NCBI RefSeq assembly: GCF_000024545.1
Contig: NC_013947.1
Coordinates: 124,001-188,000, forward strand
DNA length: 64,000 nucleotides
Direction of reading: 5' to 3'
Source: Stackebrandtia nassauensis DSM 44728
Lineage (GTDB): Bacteria > Actinomycetota > Actinomycetes > Mycobacteriales > Micromonosporaceae
Shown: positions 41,522-50,917 of the stretch, piece by piece
How the letters are laid out: every line of letters begins with the position of its first letter
Position numbering within the stretch: the first letter of the stretch is position 1
The notes under the pieces: generated by a model
Database searches by the model: none
What the model was told of the DNA's origin: nothing
What the model saw: the letters and a program-made list of their open reading frames with translations, nothing else
Position numbers and translations under genes: made by a program

Positions 41522-43168
41522 TCACAGGGCCTCGGCCACCGCCCGACCCGCCTGCCGTCCGGAGAAGATGCAACCGCCCAGGAACGTCCCCTCCAGCGAT
41601 CGATAACCGTGCATGCCGCCGCCACCGAACCCGGCGACCTCTCCGGCCGCGTACAGCCCCGGCAGCGGCTCGCCGCCCGGACGCAGCACCCGGCCGGACA
41701 GGTCGGTGTGCAGCCCGCCGAGGGTCTTGCGGGTCAGGATGTTCAGCCGCACCGCGATCAGCGGCCCCGCCTTGGGATCGAGCAGCCGGTGCGGCGTGGC
41801 CACCCGGATCAGCTTGTCGCCCCGGTAGGCGCGGGTCGCCCGCACCGCCAGCACCTGCAGGTCCTTGGTGAACTTGTTGCGGATCTCGCGGTCGCGCTGC
41901 CGCACCGTGTCCCACACCCGTTCCACGTCGAGCAGCCGCTCCTCGGTGAGGCCGTTCATGCCCGCGACCAGTTCCTCGATCGTGTTGGCCACGACGAAGT
42001 CGGCGCCGTGCTTCTTGAACGCCTCCACCGGCGGGGTGGCGCCGGGCAGGGCCCGTTTGAGGACCTTCTTGATGCTCTTGCCGGTCAGGTCCGGATTCTG
42101 CTCGGAACCGGACAGTGCGAATTCCTTCTCGATGATCTTCTGCGTCAGGATGAACCAGGTGTATTCGTACCCTGTGGACATGATGTGTTCCAGGGTTCCC
42201 AGGGTGTCGAAGCCGGGGAACAGCGGGGCCGGGAGCCTGCGCCCGGTCGCGTCCAGCCACAGCGAGGACGGGCCCGGCAGGACCCGGATGCCGTGGTGGG
42301 GCCAGATCGGGTCCCAGTTCTGGATTCCCTCGGTGTAGTGCCACATCCGGTCCCGGTTGATGATCTCGCCGCCCGCCGACTCGGTGATGCCCAGCATGCG
42401 TCCGTCCACATGCTCGGGAACCCCGGAGATCAGGTGCTTGGGCGCGGTGCCCATCCGCTGCGGCCAGTTCTGCCGCACCAGGTCGAAGTTGCCGCCGATG
42501 CCGCCGCTGGTGACCACGACCGCCTGCGCGGTGAACGCGAAATCGCCGGTGACCTCACGGCTGGACGACTCGCCGCGTTTCGCGTCACTGGGTTGAAGGA
42601 CACTGCCGGACACGCCGGTGACCCGGCCGTCGGTGACGGTCAGGTCGTCCACCCGGTGCCGGAACGCGAGCGTCACCAGGCCGCTGTCGACGGCGGCCCG
42701 CACCCGCTTCTCGAAAGCCTCCACAATGGCCGGGCCGGTGCCCCAGGTGATGTGGAACCGCGGCACCGAGTTGCCGTGCCCGTCGGCCAGATAACCGCCC
42801 CGCTCGGCCCAGCCGACGACCGGGAAGAACTTCACGCCGCGTTCCTTGAGCCAGGACCGCTTCTCCCCGGAGGCGAAGTCCACATAGGCTTCCGCCCAGG
42901 CGCGCGGCATCGCGTCCTCGTCCCGGTCGAAGCCCGCGCTGCCCAGCCAGTCCTGCCAGGCCAGCTCCTTCGAGTCGCGCACGCCCATGAGCCGCTGCTC
43001 GGGCGAGTCGACGAGGAACAGCCCGCCGAAGGACCAGAACGCCTGCCCACCCAGCGACTGTTCGGGCTCCTGATCGACGAGGATGACCTTCTTGCCCGCC
43101 TCGGCGAGCTCGGCGGTGGCCACCAGGCCCGCCAGTCCGGCTCCCACCACAATTACGTCGGTGTCCAC
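41522..43168 (-). CDS. FAD-binding dehydrogenase, KsdD/fumarate-reductase type
   Basis: 548 residues. The N-terminal dinucleotide fold is VIVVGAGLAGLVAT (5-18). The SGGIGGNFDLVRQNWP segment and the C-terminal LPGLYAAGEVAGFGGGGMHG motif (about 505-525) are those of FAD-dependent 3-ketosteroid dehydrogenase-like and flavocytochrome c-type enzymes. It would dehydrogenate a ketone ring or reduce an enone. The substrate is unclear, as no other steroid genes are near. Homologues are commonly annotated only as FAD-binding dehydrogenase. Confidence 0.87.
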   Translation of the reverse strand: MDTDVIVVGAGLAGLVATAELAEAGKKVILVDQEPEQSLGGQAFWSFGGLFLVDSPEQRLMGVRDSKELAWQDWLGSAGFDRDEDAMPRAWAEAYVDFASGEKRSWLKERGVKFFPVVGWAERGGYLADGHGNSVPRFHITWGTGPAIVEAFEKRVRAAVDSGLVTLAFRHRVDDLTVTDGRVTGVSGSVLQPSDAKRGESSSREVTGDFAFTAQAVVVTSGGIGGNFDLVRQNWPQRMGTAPKHLISGVPEHVDGRMLGITESAGGEIINRDRMWHYTEGIQNWDPIWPHHGIRVLPGPSSLWLDATGRRLPAPLFPGFDTLGTLEHIMSTGYEYTWFILTQKIIEKEFALSGSEQNPDLTGKSIKKVLKRALPGATPPVEAFKKHGADFVVANTIEELVAGMNGLTEERLLDVERVWDTVRQRDREIRNKFTKDLQVLAVRATRAYRGDKLIRVATPHRLLDPKAGPLIAVRLNILTRKTLGGLHTDLSGRVLRPGGEPLPGLYAAGEVAGFGGGGMHGYRSLEGTFLGGCIFSGRQAGRAVAEAL

Positions 43169-43233
43169 AGTTACCGTCCTTTGACAGTCGTGAGTAGTGG
43201 TGGATATCTACCACAAACCGGGGAGCGCGACAA

Positions 43234-43806
43234 TCAGTCGACTCGACGCCTCGCGCGGTCGCGGGCGGCGATCCACACCGGCAACCCGACCAGCAGGGCC
43301 GTGTCCGCCACCGTCCACACCATGAAACCAATGCCGAGGCCGTCGTGTTGCAGCTCGGTGAGATTGGCCTTGACATTGCCGGACGGGTCGTAGGTGACCA
43401 GCACCTTCTCGCCCTCGACGGTGCGGGCGCGGGCCTCGTTGAAGCGGTAGGTCTCGCCGCCCGGGCACGCGACGGTCACGTCGACGCCGTCGCCACTGCC
43501 GGTGAAGTAGGACTGCCGCGATTCGACCACGCACTCGTCGGTCTCGCCGACGATTTCCAGCACCGTCATGCCGGTGCCCGTGATCAGGGTGGCGACATAG
43601 GTCAGGGGAACCAGCATCAACAGCAGCCGCATGCCGCCGCGCGACCGCGAGAAGTTCCCCAGGTAGTAGACCGCCGCGGCCACGACGCCCACCACGAGCG
43701 CCCAGCCCGAGTGCGGCGGGAACACCCACAGCCAGGTGGCCAGCGCGAAACCGGCGATCGCGATCGCGTTGGCGATCACGTCGCCCGATACGGCGGGCCG
43801 TGACAT
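43234..43806 (-). CDS. Membrane protein with extracytoplasmic domain
   Basis: 190 residues: two or three N-terminal membrane helices (about 12-30, 34-52, 62-82), an outer domain with a Cys pair (DECVVES, VACPGGE), and a final helix near 158-180. The start ATG is preceded by AGGAGG, but that ribosome site is buried in a 16-bp hairpin. The hairpin implies low translation from read-through messages. Function unknown. Confidence 0.65.
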   Translation of the reverse strand: MSRPAVSGDVIANAIAIAGFALATWLWVFPPHSGWALVVGVVAAAVYYLGNFSRSRGGMRLLLMLVPLTYVATLITGTGMTVLEIVGETDECVVESRQSYFTGSGDGVDVTVACPGGETYRFNEARARTVEGEKVLVTYDPSGNVKANLTELQHDGLGIGFMVWTVADTALLVGLPVWIAARDRARRRVD

Positions 43807-43811
43807 GGGTG

Positions 43812-43850
43812 CCTCCTTCCGCCCGGGCACTGTACCCGGGCGGAAGGAGG
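43812..43850 (-). terminator. Terminator that masks the next ribosome site
   Basis: Perfect 16-bp arms (43812-43827 and 43835-43850) with a 7-base loop. On the minus strand it follows the ferredoxin stop codon by 8 bases. Its 3' arm ends in GGAAGGAGG, the ribosome site of the next gene. It terminates the P450 operon and at the same time hides that ribosome site in any read-through RNA. Confidence 0.85.
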
Positions 43851-43857
43851 ACGAGGC

Positions 43858-44055
43858 TCAGCCTTCCTCGAGACTCAGCGCTCCCGAGGGGCACAGCTCG
43901 ACGGCCTCGCGGGCCGCCGCGACCTGATCCGGGTGCGGTTCGGGTTGCAGGACCAGCACCCGGCCCTCGTCGTCGTCCTGATCGAAGAGCTCGGCGGCGG
44001 TGAGCACGCACATGCCCGCTCCGACGCAGACCTCCCGGTCGGCTTTGATCTTCAC
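43858..44055 (-). CDS. 3Fe-4S ferredoxin, partner of the P450
   Basis: 65 residues. Three cluster cysteines only: Cys10 and Cys16 in CVGAGMC, and a third in ELCPSGAL. This is the ferredoxin type that reduces CYP105-like P450s. The start is GTG, 11 bp after the P450 stop. Ferredoxin reductase is not in the window, so a general one is presumably used. Confidence 0.93.
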   Translation of the reverse strand: MKIKADREVCVGAGMCVLTAAELFDQDDDEGRVLVLQPEPHPDQVAAAREAVELCPSGALSLEEG

Positions 44056-44065
44056 GAAATCCTCC

Positions 44066-45271
44066 CTACCAGGTGACCGGTAGCTTGTGGACACCATAGA
44101 TCGCCATGTCGGTGCGCAGCGGAACCTCGGACGGATCGACCGCGAGCCGAAGCCCGGGGAAACGCCGCAGCAACGCCTCGAAACCTATCCGCATCTCGAT
44201 GCGCGCCAACTGCTGGCCGAGGCACTGGTGCACCCCGTGTCCGAAGCTGACGTGTCCGGTGGCGGTGCGGCGCACGTCCAGGGTGTCCGGGTCGTCGAAC
44301 TTGTTCGGGTCCCGGTTGGCCCCGGCCACCGAGATCGAGACGCTGTCGCCCTTCTTGATCAGGTGCCCCTCGAACTCGATGTCCTCGGCGGCGATTCGCC
44401 TGGCGCCCAAGTGGATGATCGACAGGTACCGCAGCAGTTCCTCGACCGCTTTGGGCATCAGCTCGGGATCGTCGCGCAGGATCTCCAACTGCTCGGGGTG
44501 TTCCAGCAGCGCGAAGGTGCCCAGCCCCAGCATGTTGGCGGTGGTCTCGTGCCCGGCGACCAGCAGCAGGAACCCGATGCCGCCCATCTCGGCGGGCTCC
44601 AGGTCGTCGTCCTGGGTCAGGTCGCTGAGCAGGTCGTCGGTGGGCTCGGCGCGTTTCTGCTTCGCCAGCCCGAGGATGTACTCCTGGATCTCCTTGATGC
44701 TGGCCATCCGCTCCTCGGGCTGGGTCGAGAACGACAGCATCTTGTGGGACCGGGTCTGGAACTCGGCCCGCTCCTCATAGGGCACACCCAGCAGCTCACA
44801 GATCACCATGGACGGAACCGGCAGCGCGAACTTCTCCACCAGGTCGGCCGGTTTCGGCGAAGCCGCCAGCTCGTCCAGGTGCTGGTTCACGATCTCGGCG
44901 ACCCGGGCCTCCAGGACCTTCATGCGTTTGACGGTGAACACGCCGGTGAGCTTGCGCCGCAGCCGGGTGTGGTCGGGCGGGTCCATCCGGATGAACATGC
45001 CCGGCTCGACCGGGAACTCCTTGAGCTGCTTGGGAAGGAACGGACTGTCCACAGGTGAGCGCTGAAAGGTGGACGAAGAACTGAAGCGGGTGTCGGCGAG
45101 CACCTTCTTGACCTGCTCGTGCCCGGTGATGAGCCAGCCCTCGTGCTCGTCGGGAAAGAAGATCATCCGGCTGATCGGCCGGGTCTCGCGCAGTCGTGTG
45201 AGTTGGGGAGAGGGGTCGAAGGGGTTGGGACGGTCGAGCGGTACTCCACGAGGGACTTCAACGGTCGACAT
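44066..45271 (-). CDS. Cytochrome P450 monooxygenase (CYP105-like)
   Basis: 401 residues. The I-helix oxygen motif is AGHETT (239-244), the K-helix ExxR is Glu278-Arg281, and the heme loop FGHGVHQCLGQQLAR has ligand Cys350. The MDPPDHTRLRRKLTGVFT segment is typical of bacterial class I P450s. It is the middle gene of a GbsR-P450-ferredoxin operon. Such inducible operons often modify xenobiotics or terpenoid compounds. The natural substrate is unknown. Confidence 0.95.
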   Translation of the reverse strand: MSTVEVPRGVPLDRPNPFDPSPQLTRLRETRPISRMIFFPDEHEGWLITGHEQVKKVLADTRFSSSSTFQRSPVDSPFLPKQLKEFPVEPGMFIRMDPPDHTRLRRKLTGVFTVKRMKVLEARVAEIVNQHLDELAASPKPADLVEKFALPVPSMVICELLGVPYEERAEFQTRSHKMLSFSTQPEERMASIKEIQEYILGLAKQKRAEPTDDLLSDLTQDDDLEPAEMGGIGFLLLVAGHETTANMLGLGTFALLEHPEQLEILRDDPELMPKAVEELLRYLSIIHLGARRIAAEDIEFEGHLIKKGDSVSISVAGANRDPNKFDDPDTLDVRRTATGHVSFGHGVHQCLGQQLARIEMRIGFEALLRRFPGLRLAVDPSEVPLRTDMAIYGVHKLPVTW

Positions 45272-45318
45272 GGCGACTCCAAAATGCGGCTGAATGCCCG
45301 GACGAAACGCCGTTGCCG

Positions 45319-45816
45319 CTATCGCGGCGCTTCGCGCTCTGCTGTGCGTTTGTTGCGGTACGTCTCCCAGCGGGAGACGAGTTCGGGACTGAACTCCTCG
45401 ACCAGGAAGTCGAGGAAGTCGGCGAATTCCTGCATGCGTTCGCGCCGGTCCGGATCGTCACCGACGAGCCGAAGCCCGGCCGCCGCGACGTCGCGTCCGG
45501 CGTTCAGGAACTTCCACCGGGTCCGCAGGATCTCGGTCCAGTCACCACCTCCGGCGAGCCGGTAGTAGTGCTGACGTGAGTCCGGTACCGGCACCCGCTC
45601 CACCTTCAGGCCCTGCTGAAGCTGGCGGATGACGGTGCTGACCGACGCCTTGCTGATCGCGAGGGCGTCGGCCATCTCGGTGATCGACTGATGCTCCGGC
45701 TTGCAGATCAGCAGGTAGCCGACCAGCATTCCGGCGATGCGCTGTCCGCCGCTCATCTCCACGAAAACCCCGAAGCGCCCGACGAGTTCACGTTCGGCGA
45801 TCGACAGTTCCGGCAT
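45319..45816 (-). CDS. GbsR/MarR-type regulator of the P450 operon
   Basis: 165 residues. It begins ERELVGRFGVFVEMSGGQRI, the opening of GbsR-like regulators. A winged helix follows (ITEMADALAISKASVSTVIR), then a C-terminal helical dimer region. It is first of the P450 operon, 47 bp ahead of the P450. A perfect palindrome lies just upstream of its start. Confidence 0.85.
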   Translation of the reverse strand: MPELSIAERELVGRFGVFVEMSGGQRIAGMLVGYLLICKPEHQSITEMADALAISKASVSTVIRQLQQGLKVERVPVPDSRQHYYRLAGGGDWTEILRTRWKFLNAGRDVAAAGLRLVGDDPDRRERMQEFADFLDFLVEEFSPELVSRWETYRNKRTAEREAPR

Positions 45817-45839
45817 CGCGACCCACCCTGCGTTAAAGA

Positions 45840-45859
45840 CGTTCAGTACTTACTGAACG
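45840..45859. promoter_or_regulatory. Operator of the GbsR-P450 operon
   Basis: Perfect 9-bp arms cgttcagta (45840-45848) and its complement (45851-45859) around ct, 24 bp upstream of the regulator start. The position suits autorepression of the whole GbsR-P450-ferredoxin unit. Confidence 0.75.
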
Positions 45860-45932
45860 AATCATACGCTCACGTTCGGTTGCCAGACAAGCGATTCACC
45901 AAGATCCTTTCACGTGGAAATCAGTGAATCCC

Positions 45933-46682
45933 TCAACGACCATCCCGAGGACCGAACGCGGCCAACGCATCCCGCTCACTGTTACGCGAGTACACATACT
46001 CGTCCGCCCAGGCCGCGGCGTCCGGGAACGTCGACTCCGCGGCAATCCGGGCCACCGCCACCTCATAGTCGTACTCGGTGTGCCGCATCTCAATCCCCGG
46101 CCCCAAGCGCAACCACGGCGCTCCCCTACGCCCGTAAGGCATCCCAATACTCCCCGCGTTGACCACCGTCACCCCATGGGTGAGCCGCGAGAACGGCATA
46201 TGCGTGTGCCCACACACCACAGTCGTCACGGCCGGATCCAAGCCCGCCAACACCTCTTCCCACCGAGCGGGCCGCGAATCCACCAACACCACCTCCTCAT
46301 CATCGCGGGGCGTCGCGTGACAGAACAACACCTCACCCAACCCCTCGATACCCAACCGCGCCGTACTCGCCATCCCCTCCAACAACCCCACATGCTCCTC
46401 CCGCAACTGCCCCGCGGCCCACTCACTCACGGGAATCTCCGGAATCGCCTTCCCGTCCCGCCTGATCTCCACCAACTCCCGATCGGCGTTCCCCCGCACC
46501 CAAACCACCCGCTCCCCCAGGCCCAACAGCGTGTCGAAAACCTCCACCGGCTGCGGCCCCGACAAGATGTCCCCGGTCAGCACAATCCGCTCCGCCGACC
46601 GCACATCCGGCTCAGCCAGCACCGCCTCCAAAGCGGGCAGAACCCCATGAATATCGGACAACACCACGACGTTGGAAACCAT
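45933..46682 (-). CDS. Calcineurin-like metallophosphoesterase
   Basis: 249 residues. The metal-site motifs appear in order: DIHG (Asp9, His11), GD (LTGDILSG), GNAD in place of GNHD, the histidine of CHATPRDD, and GHTHMP. It is likely to be a phosphodiesterase of the YfcE/ApaH-like class acting on nucleotides or phosphorylated metabolites. Substrate unknown. The GNAD replacement changes a His that in many relatives assists catalysis. Confidence 0.85.
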   Translation of the reverse strand: MVSNVVVLSDIHGVLPALEAVLAEPDVRSAERIVLTGDILSGPQPVEVFDTLLGLGERVVWVRGNADRELVEIRRDGKAIPEIPVSEWAAGQLREEHVGLLEGMASTARLGIEGLGEVLFCHATPRDDEEVVLVDSRPARWEEVLAGLDPAVTTVVCGHTHMPFSRLTHGVTVVNAGSIGMPYGRRGAPWLRLGPGIEMRHTEYDYEVAVARIAAESTFPDAAAWADEYVYSRNSERDALAAFGPRDGR

Positions 46683-46745
46683 GTCGCAACCCTAGGCAGC
46701 GCAGGGGACGTAGCCCAGGCTTTCCGCTGTCAGCAGAGCCGAGTT

Positions 46746-48065
46746 CTAAGCCAGCCAGTCCAGTGCCACCGCGGCTGTCCACGATTGGCGGTGGCTGCCG
46801 AGCGCCTCGCCCGTGAACGGTTCGTAGTACTCGCCGAAGTGGCCGTCCGTCAGTTGCGCCAGGCCCGCCTCGCGGATCGCTTCGGCGTCGCCGATGTGGC
46901 CGTGGTGCCGCAGGCCCCAGCCGAACAGCCAGGACAGGAACGGCCATACCGGGCCGCGCCAGTAGGTCTTGGGGCGCAGGTTGGTCGCGGCCGGAGATAG
47001 CGACGCGGGTAGGCGGTGGGCCAGGTCGGGGTGGCCGCACCAGCGTGGGCCCCAGAAGATCTCGCGTTGCCGGTCGATGAGGTCGACATCGCCGCCGCTC
47101 AGCAGGGGGGCGAAGCCCGCCACCGAGTCGGCGTCGATCCACTCGTCGTCGTGGCGGTCGAGGTCGCGGGCCAGGCCGGTGGTGCTATCGATTGTGGAGG
47201 CCACTCCGGCGCGGAACCGGGCGGCGATGTCGCGCAGTTCGGCGGCCGCCTCGGTTCTGTCGAACTCGTCGCCGAGGTCGGCCAGGACGTCGCTGGCGAC
47301 CGCCAGTATCGCGGAGGTGAACACGTCGGCGACCCGGAAGTCCAGGCTGGAGCGCATCGCCGTTTCGTCGTAGTCGGCGCGCCGCATCTGCTCGATGAGC
47401 CACAGGTAGCGGGCGTACTCGGTGTCGCTGGGGCGTTCGGAGACGTCGGCGACGTGGCGGGTGTCCAAGCGGGTGAACGCTTCCAGGGTGCCGGGGGTGA
47501 TGCGGGCGTAGGCGTCGTCCCAGCGGGGGGAGTTGTCCATACCGGATTCCCAGCCGTGGTGGATCTCGACCAGGCCCAGGCCGTCGGGGTCGCGCGCGGT
47601 GGCCAGCCAGCGGTGCCAGTTCAGCCAGGAGTCGAACGTGGACGATATGAACCGTTCGGCTTCGGCCTGGTCGGTGCCGCCCGAGCGGCGTCCGGCGTCG
47701 AGGATGTGCCGCAACGCGATCGCGTGCACGGGTGGTTGACAGATGCCGGACGTGCGCACGCCGGACGGGGCGGTGGGGGCCAGGTGGGCCCGCCAGCGGT
47801 CGGGGCCCGGGAAGTAGCCGTCCACGTCGGAGAACACGATGTGCGGGATCATGCCGGTGGTCCACTGTGCTCGCAGCAGGGTCCGCATCTCGGTGATGGC
47901 CCGCGGGACGGAGATCCGGGCCAGACCGACGGCGATGAGCGCCGAGTCCCAGCTCCACATGTGCGGGTACAGCCGGGGCGCCGCCGCGGTCATGTCGCCG
48001 AGGTCGTTGCCGCGCAACACGTCCGCGGCGCGATCGGCCAGTGCTTCCCCCGTGAGTACTGTCAT
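46746..48065 (-). CDS. GH63-type glycoside hydrolase (glucosylglycerate-hydrolase-like)
   Basis: 439 residues of (alpha/alpha)6 barrel type. Motifs PHMWSWDSALIAVGLA (near residue 35), WESGMDNSPRWDD (around 180, with the acidic pair), and YWRGPVWPFLSWL fit the GH63/GH37 group that includes mycobacterial glucosylglycerate hydrolase. Its start overlaps the stop of the ABC ATPase by 4 bp. No signal peptide is present, so it acts inside on the sugar brought in by the transporter, possibly glucosylglycerate or a related glucoside. Confidence 0.8.
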   Translation of the reverse strand: MTVLTGEALADRAADVLRGNDLGDMTAAAPRLYPHMWSWDSALIAVGLARISVPRAITEMRTLLRAQWTTGMIPHIVFSDVDGYFPGPDRWRAHLAPTAPSGVRTSGICQPPVHAIALRHILDAGRRSGGTDQAEAERFISSTFDSWLNWHRWLATARDPDGLGLVEIHHGWESGMDNSPRWDDAYARITPGTLEAFTRLDTRHVADVSERPSDTEYARYLWLIEQMRRADYDETAMRSSLDFRVADVFTSAILAVASDVLADLGDEFDRTEAAAELRDIAARFRAGVASTIDSTTGLARDLDRHDDEWIDADSVAGFAPLLSGGDVDLIDRQREIFWGPRWCGHPDLAHRLPASLSPAATNLRPKTYWRGPVWPFLSWLFGWGLRHHGHIGDAEAIREAGLAQLTDGHFGEYYEPFTGEALGSHRQSWTAAVALDWLA

Positions 48066-49144
48066 CGATCGGTCTCCAGTGCCATGGCGGATTCGGGATC
48101 GTAGAACCGCAGCCGGTCGGCCGGGAAGGTCAGCCAGGCCGTGGCCCCGGGGTCGATGCGGAACGTCGGCGGTGCCTGGACCTTGAGTTCCTGGCCGTCG
48201 ACGGTGACCGTCAGCAGCACCGAGGCGCCGACCGGTTCGACGACGTCTACCGTGGCGGGCACCGCGGATTCGTCGCGGGACTGCGAGACCGTGATGTTCT
48301 CGGCCCGCACGCCCAGCTTCACCGGCTGCCCGGCGAAGGACGCCAGGGCGCTGGGCACCGCGAGGCTCTGCTCGCCGACGCGCAGTTTCGGGCCGTCGGC
48401 GACTTCGCCGTCCAGGAAGTTCATGGGTGGTGAGCCCAGGAATCCGCCCACGAAGGTGTCGGCGGGAGAGTCGTACACGTCGATGGGGCCGCCCTGCTGC
48501 ACGATCCGGCCGGAGCGCATCACCGCGACCCGGTCGCCCAGCGACAGCGCCTCGGCCTGGTCGTGGGTGACGTAGACGGTGGTGGTGCCCAGTTCCGCGA
48601 CGATCTTCTTCAGCTCGGCCCGGAACGACAGCCGCAGCAGCGCGTCCAGGTTGGACAGCGGTTCGTCCATGAGCAGTACGTCGGCGTCGACGACGATGGC
48701 CCGCGCCACCGCGACGCGTTGCCGCTGACCGCCCGAAAGCTGAGCCGGGTAGCGATCGAGGTAATCGGTCAGCTGCAACAGGTCCGCGGCCCGGTCCACC
48801 CGGCGGGCGATCTCGTCGGCGGCCACACCACGCATCTTCAGGCCGAAGCCGATGTTGGCCCGGACCCGACGGTGCGGGAACACCGCGTAGGACTGGAACA
48901 CCATCGACAGGTTGCGGTTGCGGGGAGCCAGGTAGGTGACGTCCTTGCCGCCGATGGCCACCGAACCGGCGTCGGGCAACTCCAGGCCCGCGATCATGCG
49001 CAGCAGGGTGGTCTTGCCGCAACCGCTGGGGCCCAGGAACACCATGAACTCGCCGTCGGCCACGTCGAGACTCACGTCGTCGGTGGCCGGGGCCTTCTGT
49101 CCTGAGTAGGTCCTGGACAGGTTTCGGATCGAGATGTCAGCCAT
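48062..49144 (-). CDS. Sugar ABC transporter ATPase (MsmK/UgpC-like)
   Basis: 360 residues. Walker A is GPSGCGKTT (39-47), the signature is LSGGQRQR, and Walker B is [10 protein letters not shown]. The C-terminal TOBE region (about 240 on) is of the MsmK type that powers several sugar importers. It follows the permease gene by 30 bp and overlaps the hydrolase gene. It would drive uptake by the two permeases and the binding protein upstream. Confidence 0.93.
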   Translation of the reverse strand: MADISIRNLSRTYSGQKAPATDDVSLDVADGEFMVFLGPSGCGKTTLLRMIAGLELPDAGSVAIGGKDVTYLAPRNRNLSMVFQSYAVFPHRRVRANIGFGLKMRGVAADEIARRVDRAADLLQLTDYLDRYPAQLSGGQRQRVAVARAIVVDADVLLMDEPLSNLDALLRLSFRAELKKIVAELGTTTVYVTHDQAEALSLGDRVAVMRSGRIVQQGGPIDVYDSPADTFVGGFLGSPPMNFLDGEVADGPKLRVGEQSLAVPSALASFAGQPVKLGVRAENITVSQSRDESAVPATVDVVEPVGASVLLTVTVDGQELKVQAPPTFRIDPGATAWLTFPADRLRFYDPESAMALETDR

Positions 49145-49174
49145 CGGTGCGTCCTCGCGTGTGATTGTGGATGT

Positions 49175-50038
49175 TCATCGCAGCGTCGTCCCCCACATGT
49201 TGAGCAGGTACTTGCGCATCAGCGCGATGAAGATGATGGCGGGGACGATGAGCGCGAACCCGCCGGCGAAGCGGTAAGCCTCCGGGGAGTACTGCAATGT
49301 GGACAGAACCTGGCCCGGCAGCGTACGCCGGTTGAGCGTCAGCACCGCCGCGCCCAGGACCTCGTTCCACGACAGCACGAAGGTGAAGATGGACGCCGCC
49401 GACACCCCCGGCAGCGCCAGCGGCAGCACCACCCGGACGAAGGCCGAGAACGGCGAGCAGCCGAAGATCTGCGCCGCCTCCTCGACGTCGCGCGGCACCG
49501 CCACGAACACGGCCGCCGTGATGAGAACCGTTGTGGGCAAAGCCAAGGCGGTGTGCAGCAGCGTCACACCCGTCGTGGTGTCGTAGACGCCGGTCGACAG
49601 GAACAGTTGCGCCATCGGCACCGACAGCACCACGATCGGCAGCGCCCGGGTGAACAGCAGGAACAGCTGGTACGGCTCGCGACCCCGAAACGCGTACCGG
49701 GCCAGCGCGTACCCGGCGGGAGCGCCGACCAACAGCGACCACACCAGCGTGTTGACACCGACGATGAGCGAGTTGCCGAAGGCGGGCAGGATCCCGGTCG
49801 AGGAGACGAACGTGCCCATGGTGTCCCAGGACAGGTCGGACGGCCACAGGGCGCGCGGGAACTCGTTGAGCGCGTCCCGGCTGGAGAACGCGGCCACCGC
49901 GATGAGGTAGATCGGGATCGCCATGAACGCGGTGACCGCGAGGCAGGCGACCTGGACGCCGAAGCGGCGCCACCGGTGGGCGCGCAGCGCCGCCGAGTTG
50001 CCCCGGGTGGGCGTCGCGGCGGTGTCCGAAGTGGTCAT
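49175..50038 (-). CDS. Sugar ABC transporter permease (MalG-like)
   Basis: 287 residues, six membrane helices. The EAA loop reads VEEAAQIFGCSPFSAFVRVVLPL. The first helix follows a basic start. The gene overlaps the upstream permease by 4 bp. It forms the channel with the MalF-like partner; both belong to the CUT1 group of di- and oligosaccharide importers. Confidence 0.93.
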   Translation of the reverse strand: MTTSDTAATPTRGNSAALRAHRWRRFGVQVACLAVTAFMAIPIYLIAVAAFSSRDALNEFPRALWPSDLSWDTMGTFVSSTGILPAFGNSLIVGVNTLVWSLLVGAPAGYALARYAFRGREPYQLFLLFTRALPIVVLSVPMAQLFLSTGVYDTTTGVTLLHTALALPTTVLITAAVFVAVPRDVEEAAQIFGCSPFSAFVRVVLPLALPGVSAASIFTFVLSWNEVLGAAVLTLNRRTLPGQVLSTLQYSPEAYRFAGGFALIVPAIIFIALMRKYLLNMWGTTLR

Positions 50039-50916
50039 CGCTTGCCTCCTTTGTCGGACGGATCGCGCAGCGCCCGCAGGTAGACGATCGCGGTGATCAT
50101 CGAGATGGCGAGGATGACCAGGGCCAGCGCGGAGGCCACGCTCGGGTTGCGCAGCGCGACGTACCAGTTGTAGGTCTCACCGACCAGGACCGGGAAGTCG
50201 CGTCCGGTCAGGGCCTGTGCCACCGCGAAGGTCTGGAACGCCAGGATCGTCCGCAGGATCAACGCCACCTGGAGGCTGGGCCGCAGCAGCGGCAGCGTGA
50301 CGTGCCGCAGCCGCTGCCAGTAGGAGGCGCCGAACACCTGCGCCGCCTCGTCGTAGTCCTTGGGGATGCCCTGCATCCCGGCCACCACGATCACCAGCAC
50401 CAGCGAGGTGGCGCGCCACAGCTCGGCGATGAACACCGCGAAGAACATCGACGTGTTGCTGTCGTAGGAAAGCCAGTTCACCCCGTCGATGCCCAGGTGG
50501 GACAAAAACGAGTTGAGGTAGCCGTGGTCGGTGAAGATCGACAGCCACACCAGGCCCGCGGCCAGGTCGGACACCGCCAGCGGGATCGCCCAGATGTAGA
50601 AGTACAGGCCCGACAGTTTCGGCTTGGCCCGCAACAGCAGCGCCATCCCCAGGGCCAGCGCGAACTGCACCGGGATGAGGATGACGATCAGCAGCAGCGT
50701 GTTGCGCACGGCGGGCCAGAAGAACGGGTCGGCGGCCATGCGGGCGAAGTTGTCGAAGCCGAAACCGTCGCCGGTCTTGAACGCCTGGATCAGCCCCGAG
50801 ATCGTCGGCCAGCCCATGAGCGCGGCCATGAACAGCACCGACGGCGCGATCAGCCACACCACCGGCGGAATCCGGCGGCGGCGCGGCGCGACTTCGGTGA
50901 CCTGGGTGGCGGCCAT
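50035..50916 (-). CDS. Sugar ABC transporter permease (MalF-like)
   Basis: 293 residues, six membrane helices, with the EAA loop YDEAAQVFGASYWQRLRHVTLPL. The start was placed at ATG 50916, one base after the binding-protein stop codon. Together with the next gene it forms the permease pair of a CUT1 importer. It is on the same minus-strand operon as the binding protein, ATPase and hydrolase. Confidence 0.92.
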   Translation of the reverse strand: MAATQVTEVAPRRRRIPPVVWLIAPSVLFMAALMGWPTISGLIQAFKTGDGFGFDNFARMAADPFFWPAVRNTLLLIVILIPVQFALALGMALLLRAKPKLSGLYFYIWAIPLAVSDLAAGLVWLSIFTDHGYLNSFLSHLGIDGVNWLSYDSNTSMFFAVFIAELWRATSLVLVIVVAGMQGIPKDYDEAAQVFGASYWQRLRHVTLPLLRPSLQVALILRTILAFQTFAVAQALTGRDFPVLVGETYNWYVALRNPSVASALALVILAISMITAIVYLRALRDPSDKGGKR

Positions 50917-50917
50917 G

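Noticed and set aside
41288-43393. 701-codon open frame on the plus strand
   Set aside because: Antisense to the FAD dehydrogenase, which has full cofactor motifs.
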